From: Lachnospiraceae bacterium
GTDB taxonomy: Bacteria; Bacillota; Clostridia; Lachnospirales; Lachnospiraceae
DNA length: 53,594 bases
Direction: 5' to 3'
Assembly (NCBI GenBank): GCA_024692715.1
Contig: JAILMH010000012.1
Location: 1 to 53,594 of the forward strand
Part shown: positions 43,729 through 51,931 of the stretch, one piece after another
Layout of the letters: each line of letters opens with the position of its first letter
How positions within the stretch are numbered: position 1 is the stretch's first letter
The notes under the pieces: model-generated
Database searches by the model: none
What the model was told of the DNA's origin: nothing
What the model saw: the letters and a program-made list of their open reading frames with translations, nothing else
Made by a program: the position numbers and the translations under genes

Positions 43729-45342
43729 ATGGAGTTAACAGACATGAAGGAAAGACATTATAGTAAAGATGTGCAGGCTAATCTGGAGGCAGTGATCAAC
43801 CATTCTACTATTGCAGGTATGACAGAAGAGGAAACTGCCTGCGAACTTGTTGAGACAGGAAACAGACTTGGTGATAGCTATCTGGTAGGATATGGTTATT
43901 ACAGACTTGCTACACTCAGTTACGAAAGAACGGCAAACCTTAACGTTGTATATGATCTTCTCAGGAAGGCGATAGATGCTCTCCGGCATGAAAAGAACAT
44001 GGACCTTATGGCCAATGCATATATACTCGCGGGAGTAATATCCTCATATCACAGTTCACAGACTCTTGCAGTGGATTACTTGATGAGAGCCCTTAAATAT
44101 GGGAAAAAAAGTTCTAATCCGGCATGGTTTTCAGGCCTTATAATGGCCAATCTGGGAACCTGCTATCATTCGCTTCATGATAACGATACTGCGGTTCGTT
44201 ATATTCTGGAAGCAATTCAGGACATGATAAGTTTTAAAGAAATGCCTAACTACTGCCGTAATATGGTGGCAGATTATATTCTTTGTGCACACTGGATGCT
44301 TGATAAAGATGGCAATGTAGAAGCGGCAGAATATTATGCAAGGCTTACAGAAGAGTTCAGATCCAGCGACGAATGGATATCTTTGTATTCGCTTGAACTT
44401 CAGCTTCTCTGGATACATATTTACCAGTATAAAAAAGATTATAAGGCTATTATGAAGCTTACTGATCAGGTTATGCCCGTAATCGCAGAAATGCCTCTTA
44501 TAGCTGAAATATTTGAAGATGTATGTTCTCTTTTATCTCTTCTCATAAAAATGAATGAGATCGATAAAGCGAGGGAATTGATCGATATTGTGGAAAATTC
44601 CACGAAATATATGACACCTGCGACGAAGATGCCGCTTTATAAGCTGGAGATCGGGTTTTATGAAAAGACAGGTGATCTGGAAAAGAGAAACGAGACTGCA
44701 TACCGGTATTTTCAGGCTTCAATCGAAAATGAGCATGATAGTAATGAAGCGACTCTTGTCGGAGTCAATGCAAGGTATGATCAGGAAAAGGTCATGGAGG
44801 AAAACAGAAAGCTCTTAAAAGAGGCGGAGACCGATCAGCTGACTCAGATCCCTAATCGCTACAGCCTGAATAAATTTTCAGATGGTGCATTTGCAAGGGC
44901 TTATAAGAATCAGACTTTCCTTGCAGTAGAAATTCTGGATATTGATGAATTTAAACATTTTAACGATATGTACGGACACAATAAGGGAGATGAGTGCCTG
45001 AGAACAGTATCAGATGCTTTAAGGTCTGCGATGAACGAGCATGATGGTGTATATGCTGCGAGATATGGCGGAGATGAATTTGTAGTGATATATGAAAATA
45101 AATCTGATGATGAGATAAAGATCATAGGTCAGAAACTTCAGCATAAGATACGCAGTAAAAATATTTATATGGAACGTGACGGGATAAAGCAACCTTTGAC
45201 CATATCTCAGGGAATAATAAATGCGATACCGTCAAAAAATGACAGAGTATGGAGTTATATAACTGTTGCAGATAAGGCACTGTACCGGGTAAAGCGTACC
45301 AGAAAAGGTGAGCTTGAGCTGATTCATGATAAGAGTATTTGA
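43729..45342 (+). CDS. TPR-GGDEF diguanylate cyclase
   Basis: 537 residues, no membrane helix. Residues 1-345 are helical repeats of the TPR kind (for example VDYLMRALKYGKKSSNPAW and ATLSYERTANLNVVYDLL). A short coiled region follows, then a GGDEF domain from about 365: TDQLTQIPNRYSL, LDIDEFKHFNDMYGHNKGD and GGDEF at 447-451. All catalytic residues look intact, so it should make c-di-GMP in the cytoplasm. The inhibitory I-site (RxxD before GGDEF) reads NEHD and is probably missing. The ATG at 43744 with GGAG nine bases upstream is an equally good start. Confidence 0.9.
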   Translation: MELTDMKERHYSKDVQANLEAVINHSTIAGMTEEETACELVETGNRLGDSYLVGYGYYRLATLSYERTANLNVVYDLLRKAIDALRHEKNMDLMANAYILAGVISSYHSSQTLAVDYLMRALKYGKKSSNPAWFSGLIMANLGTCYHSLHDNDTAVRYILEAIQDMISFKEMPNYCRNMVADYILCAHWMLDKDGNVEAAEYYARLTEEFRSSDEWISLYSLELQLLWIHIYQYKKDYKAIMKLTDQVMPVIAEMPLIAEIFEDVCSLLSLLIKMNEIDKARELIDIVENSTKYMTPATKMPLYKLEIGFYEKTGDLEKRNETAYRYFQASIENEHDSNEATLVGVNARYDQEKVMEENRKLLKEAETDQLTQIPNRYSLNKFSDGAFARAYKNQTFLAVEILDIDEFKHFNDMYGHNKGDECLRTVSDALRSAMNEHDGVYAARYGGDEFVVIYENKSDDEIKIIGQKLQHKIRSKNIYMERDGIKQPLTISQGIINAIPSKNDRVWSYITVADKALYRVKRTRKGELELIHDKSI

Positions 45343-45360
45343 TCCGCGAAATTTTCAAAA

Positions 45361-45389
45361 CTGACGAAATGCACATCACAGCTGACGAA
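45361..45389 (+). promoter_or_regulatory. pair of CTGACGAA elements, 21-bp step
   Basis: Identical 8-mers CTGACGAA at 45361 and 45382, exactly two helical turns apart, ending five bases before the -35 of the next gene. Confidence 0.65.
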
Positions 45390-45394
45390 CGACA

Positions 45395-45423
45395 TTGAAT
45401 GTGTGTTGATTCAAGGCTATAAT
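45395..45423 (+). promoter_or_regulatory. promoter of orphan exported protein gene
   Basis: TTGAAT, a 17-base spacer, perfect TATAAT. Confidence 0.7.
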
Positions 45424-45471
45424 GTGTAAGGATCTTGTGATCCAAATAAAGAAAGTGTGAGGTAAAAGGTT

Positions 45472-46563
45472 TTGAGAAAAAGAAAAACTATAGCTCTTCT
45501 TCTTGCTGCATCAATGGTATTTTCCATGAATAGTGTGGCATTCGCAGCAGAAGAAACAGCAAAGAGTGCTGATGAATGTGTTGAGATCGATACGATCCGT
45601 GATGCGGTATCTTATAATGATCTTGTAGGCTGGTCAGAAAAGACAGATGATGATGAGCAGAGAGATCACTCAGGAAAATCTACCAGATCATGGTATGTCT
45701 ATGGAGAGTCTTTCCTTAAGGAAAATGCTGTAAAGGTTGGCAATGATACACTTCTTATGGACAAGGGACTTACATATACAGGCCAGAAAAAGAAGGCTGC
45801 TGATTTCCATATGTCAGTATCACATAATGGATATATCTACGGCATCAAGTCCATTAAGTGGGACAGTGGTGAAGGTAAGGATGTAAAGGTAGACAGCAAA
45901 GGAAATGTTGTAAGCCAGAATTTCACAGTCAGAAGTCTCAAGGGCTGGAAATATGTTATCAGTGTAAATAGCGTTACAGGTGAGTGTGAGTCTGTAAATC
46001 AGACTGAGGCCAAGAAGCTTTTTAAGGCTAATAAAGACAGCATCATGAGCAATCTTTCAGGCAAGAAGTTCCAGGCATATATCTATCCGCTCTGGATCAA
46101 TGGATATGTTAATTCACAGTCTGTAAATAAGAAGTCTCTTAAGAAGGTCTCAACATTTACAAAGATCGCTTCAGAGAACCTTAAGGTTTCTTCAAACAGC
46201 GCAGGATATCATACAGATATGGCATACTTTGAGGAAAATGGAAAAGGATATTATGCATCCTATAATCCATACGTAAATAAGGTGATCGTAACTCTTAAAA
46301 ACGGAGAGGTTAAGAAGGTTCAGATCTGTGTCCTTGCCAAAGAAAACAAAAAGTCACAGAAGACAAAGGGCTCAAGCGTAGGAACAGATCAGTATGGAAA
46401 TACTGTTTACTACCCTACAGGAACAAAGAATAACAGCGAGGCTACAACCTATAATTATAAGCTTGTTACGCTGAAGAAGAATAAGGATTATTCATATAAG
46501 AATAATTACGTATTTATGGATAAGGCAAACTTTGATTCAGAGAGAGCCTTTAATGTAAAATAA
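45472..46563 (+). CDS. exported protein of unknown function
   Basis: 363 residues. The best start is TTG at 45472, nine bases after GAGG; no ATG precedes the signal peptide. The signal is clear (KTIALLLAASMVFSMNSVAFA, cut near AFA-AEE). The mature part is Lys-, Ser- and Tyr-rich with repeated beta-type patterns and no domain that I recognise; Cys are few (ECVEID, GECES, QICVL). It has no cell-wall anchor motif, so it is probably secreted. It has a strong promoter with the paired TGACGAA elements and a strong terminator, so it is a single regulated gene. Confidence 0.7.
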   Translation: MRKRKTIALLLAASMVFSMNSVAFAAEETAKSADECVEIDTIRDAVSYNDLVGWSEKTDDDEQRDHSGKSTRSWYVYGESFLKENAVKVGNDTLLMDKGLTYTGQKKKAADFHMSVSHNGYIYGIKSIKWDSGEGKDVKVDSKGNVVSQNFTVRSLKGWKYVISVNSVTGECESVNQTEAKKLFKANKDSIMSNLSGKKFQAYIYPLWINGYVNSQSVNKKSLKKVSTFTKIASENLKVSSNSAGYHTDMAYFEENGKGYYASYNPYVNKVIVTLKNGEVKKVQICVLAKENKKSQKTKGSSVGTDQYGNTVYYPTGTKNNSEATTYNYKLVTLKKNKDYSYKNNYVFMDKANFDSERAFNVK

Positions 46564-46582
46564 GTCAATTTAATAAGTTTAG

Positions 46583-46620
46583 AGCAGTTCCGATATATAA
46601 GATATCGGAGCTGTTTTTAT
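46583..46620 (+). terminator. terminator after exported protein gene
   Basis: A 13-14 base stem with CCGATAT/ATATCGG at the top, two G-T wobbles, then TTTTTATTT. Confidence 0.8.
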
Positions 46621-46650
46621 TTACAGGCGATTATTAATAGCCTTAAAGTC

Positions 46651-46678
46651 TTGACTTGATCGATTTTTGCTGTATTAT
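46651..46678 (+). promoter_or_regulatory. promoter of deaminase-fusion gene
   Basis: TTGACT, a 16-base spacer, then TATTAT preceded by TG. Confidence 0.6.
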
Positions 46679-46713
46679 TTAGAACATTAAATAATTTTAG
46701 AACGAGGTACGTT

Positions 46714-49188
46714 ATGACTTATTTTACATGCTTTTTTCTCGATAATGAAAAGGATATAATCGTAAATCTTTACCGCGATATTGATAAGATCTTTTATGAG
46801 ATCGAAACGCCGAATCATCATTCCGGCAATCTTATAAGAAATCTTGCCAAACTTTGTGAGCTTCCGCTTTCAGAAAATGAAAACGGTTTTCTTGTGGTAC
46901 GCGGTGAGGTCCCTTGTTTTATTAATGCAAATAATGAGGAGATCTATGTTTTTCGCATCGGAAATGTGAAGGTGGCTGATATTTATCCGGATGGGCGGAT
47001 AGAGATGAAGGCGTCTATCCCTTCCATTTCAAAGACACTTATGAGTCAGACCCGTGATTATAAGCTTGATATAAGGAAAACGATCTTTAAGACTTATATT
47101 CCAAGGGATGTGAAATTTCATGCGGATCTCCATACACATATGAATGGTAATCTTTCACCGGATGTTATGATAGCACTGGGTATAGCGCATCAGATAAGAT
47201 ATCCGCTCTATTACATTAAAAAGCTTGAACTTAAGATCACAGAAGCTCAGAGAAAGATGCTTGTGGTTCAGAGAGAAAAGGTTGCAAAGCAGTTTGTTGC
47301 ATCAGATCTCAAAGGAAAGTACCTCGACAGAAGAATTAATGATAATACTTTTATAAATTTTGCAGATCTTATACTTAATAATCTCGATAATGCTGAAGAA
47401 AATATTGTAAAGATAAGAAGCTCACTGGCAATACTTAAGGACGGTCAGGCAGTATTTACCAACCTTGAGAAAGTCTATCTCTACAGATATGTATTTGCAA
47501 AGGGAAAGGAAAGCAAGCAGAAGATAACATTCCAGCATATCGATGCGATACCTGATATAGATGTTAGAAATGCGGTAAAGCAGATGCTTAAGGATAAGGA
47601 AGATCCGCTTTATGCAAATAATAATATTTTTCAGGATAAGCTGCTCTGGATCGCAAGAGGGTATGCAAAGCAGGGAGTTCACTATGCTGAGATAAGCGAT
47701 ACTACCCTTGTTAAAAAATATGAATCACTTCAGATGCTCAATGAAGTACACGAGATAATGCCTAAGATTTACCATGAAACAGGTGTTATGATACGTTTTC
47801 TTGCGGCATTGAGAAGGATACCGCTTACAATTATCAAAGATGCGGTAACACCGGCAAATTATCTTGCTCAGAACCTCGAGGTGCTTAAGGCAGTAGCACT
47901 TGATCCTTATGTTGCAGGCTGTGACTTTGTCGGGGAGGAGATAAACGATATCATCACGCTTAAGCCTATGTTTAAGGAAATAGTAAAGATCGCTGCAAAA
48001 GATCCGACATTTGTGATCCGTATCCATGCGGGAGAAAACGACAGCCAGAAGGACAATATCGCGCACAGTATCCAGTGTGTGAAGGATTCGCTGGCACCGG
48101 GACAGGCAATGCCGCATGTACGCCTCGGACATGGACTTTATACTTATAGTCTTAAATCCCAGAAAGGAAGAAAGGTACTTAAAGATCTCAAGGATAATAA
48201 CGTGGTACTTGAATTCCAGATATCTTCTAATGTAAGGCTCAATAACTTAAATTCTCTTGAAGATCATCCGCTTAAGGAATATCTTGCAAAGGGAATAAAG
48301 TGCGTACAGGGAACTGATGGCGCGGCTCTTTATGGAACAAATTCCATTGATGAGGAGCTTTCGCTTGCTATTTTGCTTGACCTTACACATGATGATCTCG
48401 CTAAAATGAGGGAAAATGAGGAGACGATAATAAACGAAGGCCGTCAGGCCTACTCGACAAAAAAGGCTGCATTTATTAAACTTCTCGGAGGCAGAGCACT
48501 TGAGGATGTTCTTCTTGAAAAGATGGAAGAGGGAAAGCTTGATAAAAATATTTCTCTTAGAAGCGGACACAGATATGATGCGAATACTGAGCTTAAGGAA
48601 CAGATCGATGAGCTGCCATGGGATAAGCTGCCGGTTATAGTAATGGGCGGAAGCTTCAATACAGAGAAGAGAGCGACCCGTACTACTGCGGAGGGACTGC
48701 GCCAGCTTGATGAATTAATGGATTATTACAGCCCTGATGAGATATTTTTTGTCATTGGACATAAGCTTTCAGGATATGAAAAGTATATTTTAGAGCATAA
48801 TGAGCGGGGATTCAGGATCTTTTCCATCGTGCCGTCACAGCTCAGTAAGAATGAGATAAAAAATCTTAAGGCAGCGGGTGTTTCGATAAGGGTCTCTACT
48901 GAAGGCGAAGGAATGGGAATTTATAAGAGCTTTAATTACGAGATCTTTGAAAGGCGTCCTTCACTCCTGATCGGAATGGACGGAAATTCTGCCGGTGCGA
49001 ATATTATCCAGGAGGCAAAGAACGGGAAGGGAGAGTCGATCATATTTATATGGTCAAGATCAAAGACTTTGAGAGAAAAAGCGCTTTCACTTGAAGGTTA
49101 CGTGCACTTTTTTGATGCAGAGGATCCTATCCCTCTTCAGCTTGAGGAGCTTAAGAAAAAAGAGAAATTTAAGTTTGTAAGAAGATAA
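46714..49188 (+). CDS. adenosine-deaminase-family protein fused to Rossmann (SLOG-like) domain
   Basis: 824 residues. Residues 1-130 are an uncharacterised N-terminal domain. Residues ~132-600 are a large metal-dependent deaminase domain with H140 and H142 in ADLHTHMNG, H438 and E441 in HAGE, H473 in RLGHG and D535 in GTDG. These match the zinc ligands and catalytic Glu/His/Asp of adenosine/AMP deaminases. It is about 100 residues longer than usual, with an insertion at 170-310. Residues ~638-805 form an alpha/beta domain starting VIVMGGSFN and containing LLIGMDGNSAGANIIQEA, resembling the SLOG nucleotide-processing fold. Probably a soluble nucleotide-modifying enzyme; substrate unknown. It stands alone between its own promoter and the next gene. 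Confidence 0.8.
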   Translation: MTYFTCFFLDNEKDIIVNLYRDIDKIFYEIETPNHHSGNLIRNLAKLCELPLSENENGFLVVRGEVPCFINANNEEIYVFRIGNVKVADIYPDGRIEMKASIPSISKTLMSQTRDYKLDIRKTIFKTYIPRDVKFHADLHTHMNGNLSPDVMIALGIAHQIRYPLYYIKKLELKITEAQRKMLVVQREKVAKQFVASDLKGKYLDRRINDNTFINFADLILNNLDNAEENIVKIRSSLAILKDGQAVFTNLEKVYLYRYVFAKGKESKQKITFQHIDAIPDIDVRNAVKQMLKDKEDPLYANNNIFQDKLLWIARGYAKQGVHYAEISDTTLVKKYESLQMLNEVHEIMPKIYHETGVMIRFLAALRRIPLTIIKDAVTPANYLAQNLEVLKAVALDPYVAGCDFVGEEINDIITLKPMFKEIVKIAAKDPTFVIRIHAGENDSQKDNIAHSIQCVKDSLAPGQAMPHVRLGHGLYTYSLKSQKGRKVLKDLKDNNVVLEFQISSNVRLNNLNSLEDHPLKEYLAKGIKCVQGTDGAALYGTNSIDEELSLAILLDLTHDDLAKMRENEETIINEGRQAYSTKKAAFIKLLGGRALEDVLLEKMEEGKLDKNISLRSGHRYDANTELKEQIDELPWDKLPVIVMGGSFNTEKRATRTTAEGLRQLDELMDYYSPDEIFFVIGHKLSGYEKYILEHNERGFRIFSIVPSQLSKNEIKNLKAAGVSIRVSTEGEGMGIYKSFNYEIFERRPSLLIGMDGNSAGANIIQEAKNGKGESIIFIWSRSKTLREKALSLEGYVHFFDAEDPIPLQLEELKKKEKFKFVRR

Positions 49189-49197
49189 AATATGCAG

Positions 49198-49226
49198 TTC
49201 GTCAGGAAATAGATACCGTTCGTCAG
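49198..49226 (-). promoter_or_regulatory. pair of CTGACGAA elements (inverted), 21-bp step
   Basis: TTCGTCAG on the plus strand at 49198 and 49219, within the longer shared sequence GTTCGTCAGGAA. Exactly 21 bp apart and ending 30 bases before the -10 of the next gene. Confidence 0.65.
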
Positions 49227-49252
49227 GAATCGCACAAAAACTTATGTATTCA

Positions 49253-49261
49253 TGATATATT
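49253..49261 (+). promoter_or_regulatory. extended -10 of zinc-ribbon protein gene
   Basis: TGATATATT; the -35 position (CACAAA) is poor, as expected for an activated promoter. Confidence 0.5.
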
Positions 49262-49302
49262 ATTCGGGTATCAAGCGAATACATTAAGGAGAGAAAAGAA
49301 TT

Positions 49303-50373
49303 ATGAAGAAATGCGTAAAGTGCGGTACAGAGCTTATAGATCAGGCACGTTTTTGCACACACTGCAGAGCACCACAGCCTGTTACTGATGAAATGCTTCA
49401 GATGCAGCAGATGACAGCACTGAATAATGCAGGTATGGGACAGATCTCGGAAGCCGGAAGTAATGGACCAAAGAAGGGTAAAGGTCCTTTGATCGCTGTT
49501 ATTTCAGCTCTTGTTATTGTTTTACTGATTGCAGGAGGACTTGTTGCTTATCATTTTGTAAGCGTAAAAGCAAATGAAGATGATTCCGAAGTCGTTGAAT
49601 CTCGTGAAGATGATGAAGAAGATGAAGACGAAGATGAAGACGAAGATAAAGATGATAAGGATAAAGAAGATAAGAAAGATAAAGATGATAAGGATTCGAA
49701 GGATGACGATGCAGATGTAAGCACAGAAGCATCAGAAGAGGCTTCAGAAGAAGTCACAGATGAAGCATCTACAGAAGAATCAACGGAAGACTCAAAGGAA
49801 GATGATTCAGATGATGCTGAGATCACATCGGATACAGCACTGAATAATAGCAAGATCTCTGATCATAAGATAGAGCTGAATGGAAAGGTCTATACACTTC
49901 CATGTAAGCTCAGTGAATTTACTGATAATGGATTTACAATCAGCGCACGTGAAGAGACTTATGATATAGAAGAGAGTTCAGCCGGTTGTATCTCAATGGA
50001 GCTTGATGGAACAGATGACAGTATTTATTTTGACATTTACAATCCGACATCAAAAACAGTTTCTATATATGATTCGTATGTAACAGGAATGGATGTCAGC
50101 TTAAATCTGTATTCTGATAAAAAGAACGTGCAGGTAGTGCTTCCGGGCGGAATCAATAATAAGACAAAGCTCGAAGATATAAGCAGATTGCTCCCTGACC
50201 TTGAGACAGATGGAACTGATTCTGACGGATGGACAGCGTTTAAGAATGAAGTTGCTTATGACGATGGGGATAATACATCATTAAAGGTATATTATACTGA
50301 GGGAAAGTTCTATAGTGTCAGCTATACTATGACATCATCAAATGCACAGGAATGTATAGAGAATAATCAGTAA
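49303..50373 (+). CDS. zinc-ribbon membrane protein with long acidic linker
   Basis: 356 residues. An N-terminal zinc ribbon (C4, C7, C20, C23 in CVKCG and CTHC) faces the cytoplasm. One membrane helix follows near 67-88 (PLIAVISALVIVLLIAGGLV). Next comes a ~80-residue Asp/Glu/Lys-rich linker, then a Ser/Thr/Glu stretch, then a beta-rich outer domain of ~175 residues starting near KIELNGKVYTLPCKLSEF. This plan is common in Lachnospiraceae proteins of unknown function. AAGGAGAG precedes the ATG. The paired TGACGAA elements lie upstream, and a strong terminator follows. Confidence 0.75.
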   Translation: MKKCVKCGTELIDQARFCTHCRAPQPVTDEMLQMQQMTALNNAGMGQISEAGSNGPKKGKGPLIAVISALVIVLLIAGGLVAYHFVSVKANEDDSEVVESREDDEEDEDEDEDEDKDDKDKEDKKDKDDKDSKDDDADVSTEASEEASEEVTDEASTEESTEDSKEDDSDDAEITSDTALNNSKISDHKIELNGKVYTLPCKLSEFTDNGFTISAREETYDIEESSAGCISMELDGTDDSIYFDIYNPTSKTVSIYDSYVTGMDVSLNLYSDKKNVQVVLPGGINNKTKLEDISRLLPDLETDGTDSDGWTAFKNEVAYDDGDNTSLKVYYTEGKFYSVSYTMTSSNAQECIENNQ

Positions 50374-50394
50374 GATCTGATCTTTCAAAGGATC

Positions 50395-50428
50395 GCACAG
50401 GCAGAATACAGCTGCCTGTGCTTTTTTT
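50395..50428 (+). terminator. terminator after zinc-ribbon gene
   Basis: A perfect 10-base stem (GCACAGGCAG), a seven-base loop and seven T. Confidence 0.9.
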
Positions 50429-50494
50429 CTTTTCAGAAGATTGTTTTTGGACTAAAATATTATTTATACTGATCAGGTAAAGGATGACTGGAAT

Positions 50495-50917
50495 ATGAAT
50501 GGACAGAATTTAAATAAAGATAAGGGACTTGAAGGAAATGAAAAGCTTGAAGAGGCAATACTTGCTCTTCAGAGAGAGCCTTCAGAGGAAATGCTTGCGC
50601 ATGTGCTGACGGTTGTAAGAAGGCGAATGAATGAGAGAGGACAGCTGATCATTTCTGTAGATCCGGCTGCGGAGGATGGAGCTCCGCTACAGCTGCGTAT
50701 AATGCAGACAGATGATGGAAGAAGATGGTGGAATGCCTACACATCATTTGACGAGGAACTTAAGGGCGGAAATCAGGTCATGTCAACCTTCATGGCTGAT
50801 ATTGACAAGCTTTTTGATATGGCGCTTCAGGCGGATGGCATAAATGGGGTGATCATTAATCCATGGAACAGAACCCTTATGCTCGATAAGAATCTGATAA
50901 AAATAATAAAGGGATAA
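50495..50917 (+). CDS. SseB-family protein
   Basis: 140 residues, no signal peptide. It resembles the SseB N-terminal domain: LEEAILALQREPSEEMLAHV at the start, RRWWNAYTSFDEEL in the centre and GVIINPWNRTLMLDKNLI at the end. In enterobacteria SseB-like proteins affect serine sensitivity and sulfurtransferase activity; in Firmicutes the role is unknown and the domain is often linked to secretion or toxin-immunity contexts. A candidate TATACT -10 (50465-50470) lies 25 bases before the ATG. Monocistronic or read into the next gene. Confidence 0.75.
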   Translation: MNGQNLNKDKGLEGNEKLEEAILALQREPSEEMLAHVLTVVRRRMNERGQLIISVDPAAEDGAPLQLRIMQTDDGRRWWNAYTSFDEELKGGNQVMSTFMADIDKLFDMALQADGINGVIINPWNRTLMLDKNLIKIIKG

Positions 50918-50947
50918 AATTTAGTTGCAAAAAATTTATTAATATGC

Positions 50948-50978
50948 TTGACTTAGAGCTAACTCTAGGGTATATAGT
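50948..50978 (+). promoter_or_regulatory. MerR-type promoter with 19-bp spacer and dyad
   Basis: TTGACT at 50948 and TATAGT at 50973 are 19 bases apart. The spacer holds a dyad CTTAGAG-CTAA-CTCTAGG (50952-50969). This is the classic architecture of MerR-family activated promoters. TATATA two bases earlier offers a 17-base spacer alternative. Confidence 0.6.
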
Positions 50979-51004
50979 AGAAACTCTAAGGAAAGGAAGT
51001 AAAA

Positions 51005-51892
51005 ATGAGCGAATCCAGTAGATTTAATCCAATATCAAGAGAAAATGAGGAAATTCATCAGGAAAGCCTGAGCGGAGAGAGAGCTCTCTATAGAGGCCGT
51101 AACCTTAAGATATATGACACGATTTTTCATGATGGTGAATCTCCGCTTAAGGAAGCGAAAGATATTGAAATATATGAAAGTGAGTTTCAGTGGAAATATC
51201 CGCTTTGGTATGCTTCAAACGTATATGTAAAAGGAAGTGTGTGGCAGGAAATGGGCCGCTCTGGTGTGTGGTATACCAATAACATGCTGGTTGAGGACAG
51301 CATGATCTGGGCACCTAAAAATTTTCGCAGATGCAGTGATATAACTGTAAAGAATACGTCGATGTCTAATGCTGCAGAGACTTTCTGGATGTGCGACAAA
51401 GTTAGACTTGAAAACGTAGTTGCGAAGGGTGACTATTTTGGAATGAATTCATCCAATGTTTATGCAGATCATCTTGAGCTCTATGGAAATTATGCCTTTG
51501 ACGGTGGGAAAAACATTGAGATACACAATAGTAAGCTGCTTACAAAGGATTGTTTCTGGAACTGTGAAAATGTGACAGTTTATGATTCTTATATTTCAGG
51601 TGAATACCTCGCATGGAATACGAAGAATCTGACATTGATAAACTGCACTATAGAATCTGACCAGGGCCTTTGCTATATAGATAAGCTTAAGCTTGTCAAC
51701 TGCAAGACTGTTAATACTAAGCTTGCTTTTGAGTATTGTAATGATATTGATGCTGAGATAAAAAATAAGATCGATTCCATTTTGAATCCGGGATCGGGAA
51801 AGATCATAGCAGGAGATATCGGCGAGCTTATAATCGAGAATGACAATTGTGATGCTAAGCTTACAGATATAAAAAAGTCCTGTAATAACTGA
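51005..51892 (+). CDS. DUF3737 family protein (right-handed repeat)
   Basis: 295 residues, cytoplasmic. The sequence is a run of short ~20-residue units with periodic hydrophobic and Asn/Asp positions (VYVKGSVWQEMGRSGVWYTN, NMLVEDSMIWAPKNFR, VTVYDSYISGEYLAWNTKN, LTLINCTIESDQGL), which suggests a parallel beta-helix. DUF3737 is widespread in gut Firmicutes and often lies beside MerR regulators. GGAAAGGAAG precedes the ATG. Function is not known. It is followed by a perfect bidirectional terminator. Confidence 0.88.
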   Translation: MSESSRFNPISRENEEIHQESLSGERALYRGRNLKIYDTIFHDGESPLKEAKDIEIYESEFQWKYPLWYASNVYVKGSVWQEMGRSGVWYTNNMLVEDSMIWAPKNFRRCSDITVKNTSMSNAAETFWMCDKVRLENVVAKGDYFGMNSSNVYADHLELYGNYAFDGGKNIEIHNSKLLTKDCFWNCENVTVYDSYISGEYLAWNTKNLTLINCTIESDQGLCYIDKLKLVNCKTVNTKLAFEYCNDIDAEIKNKIDSILNPGSGKIIAGDIGELIIENDNCDAKLTDIKKSCNN

Positions 51893-51901
51893 TATATGTA
51901 G

Positions 51902-51931
51902 AAAAAGAATCCTGCGCGCAGGATTCTTTTT
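51902..51931. terminator. perfectly palindromic bidirectional terminator
   Basis: A 30-base perfect palindrome centred on GCGC, core AAGAATCCTGC, flanked by A5/T5, between convergent DUF3737 and rsmJ. Confidence 0.92.

Noticed and set aside
46714-49188. RADAR defence system (RdrB-like deaminase)
   Set aside because: No RdrA-type ATPase or accessory membrane gene flanks the deaminase gene, and the C-terminal Rossmann domain is not a known RdrB feature to me. Single-gene novelty is kept as a finding instead.
49551-49853. Ser-rich open frame on the minus strand opposite the acidic tract
   Set aside because: It is the mirror image of GAT/GAA-rich codons for Asp and Glu. No ribosome site, and the plus-strand gene is convincing.
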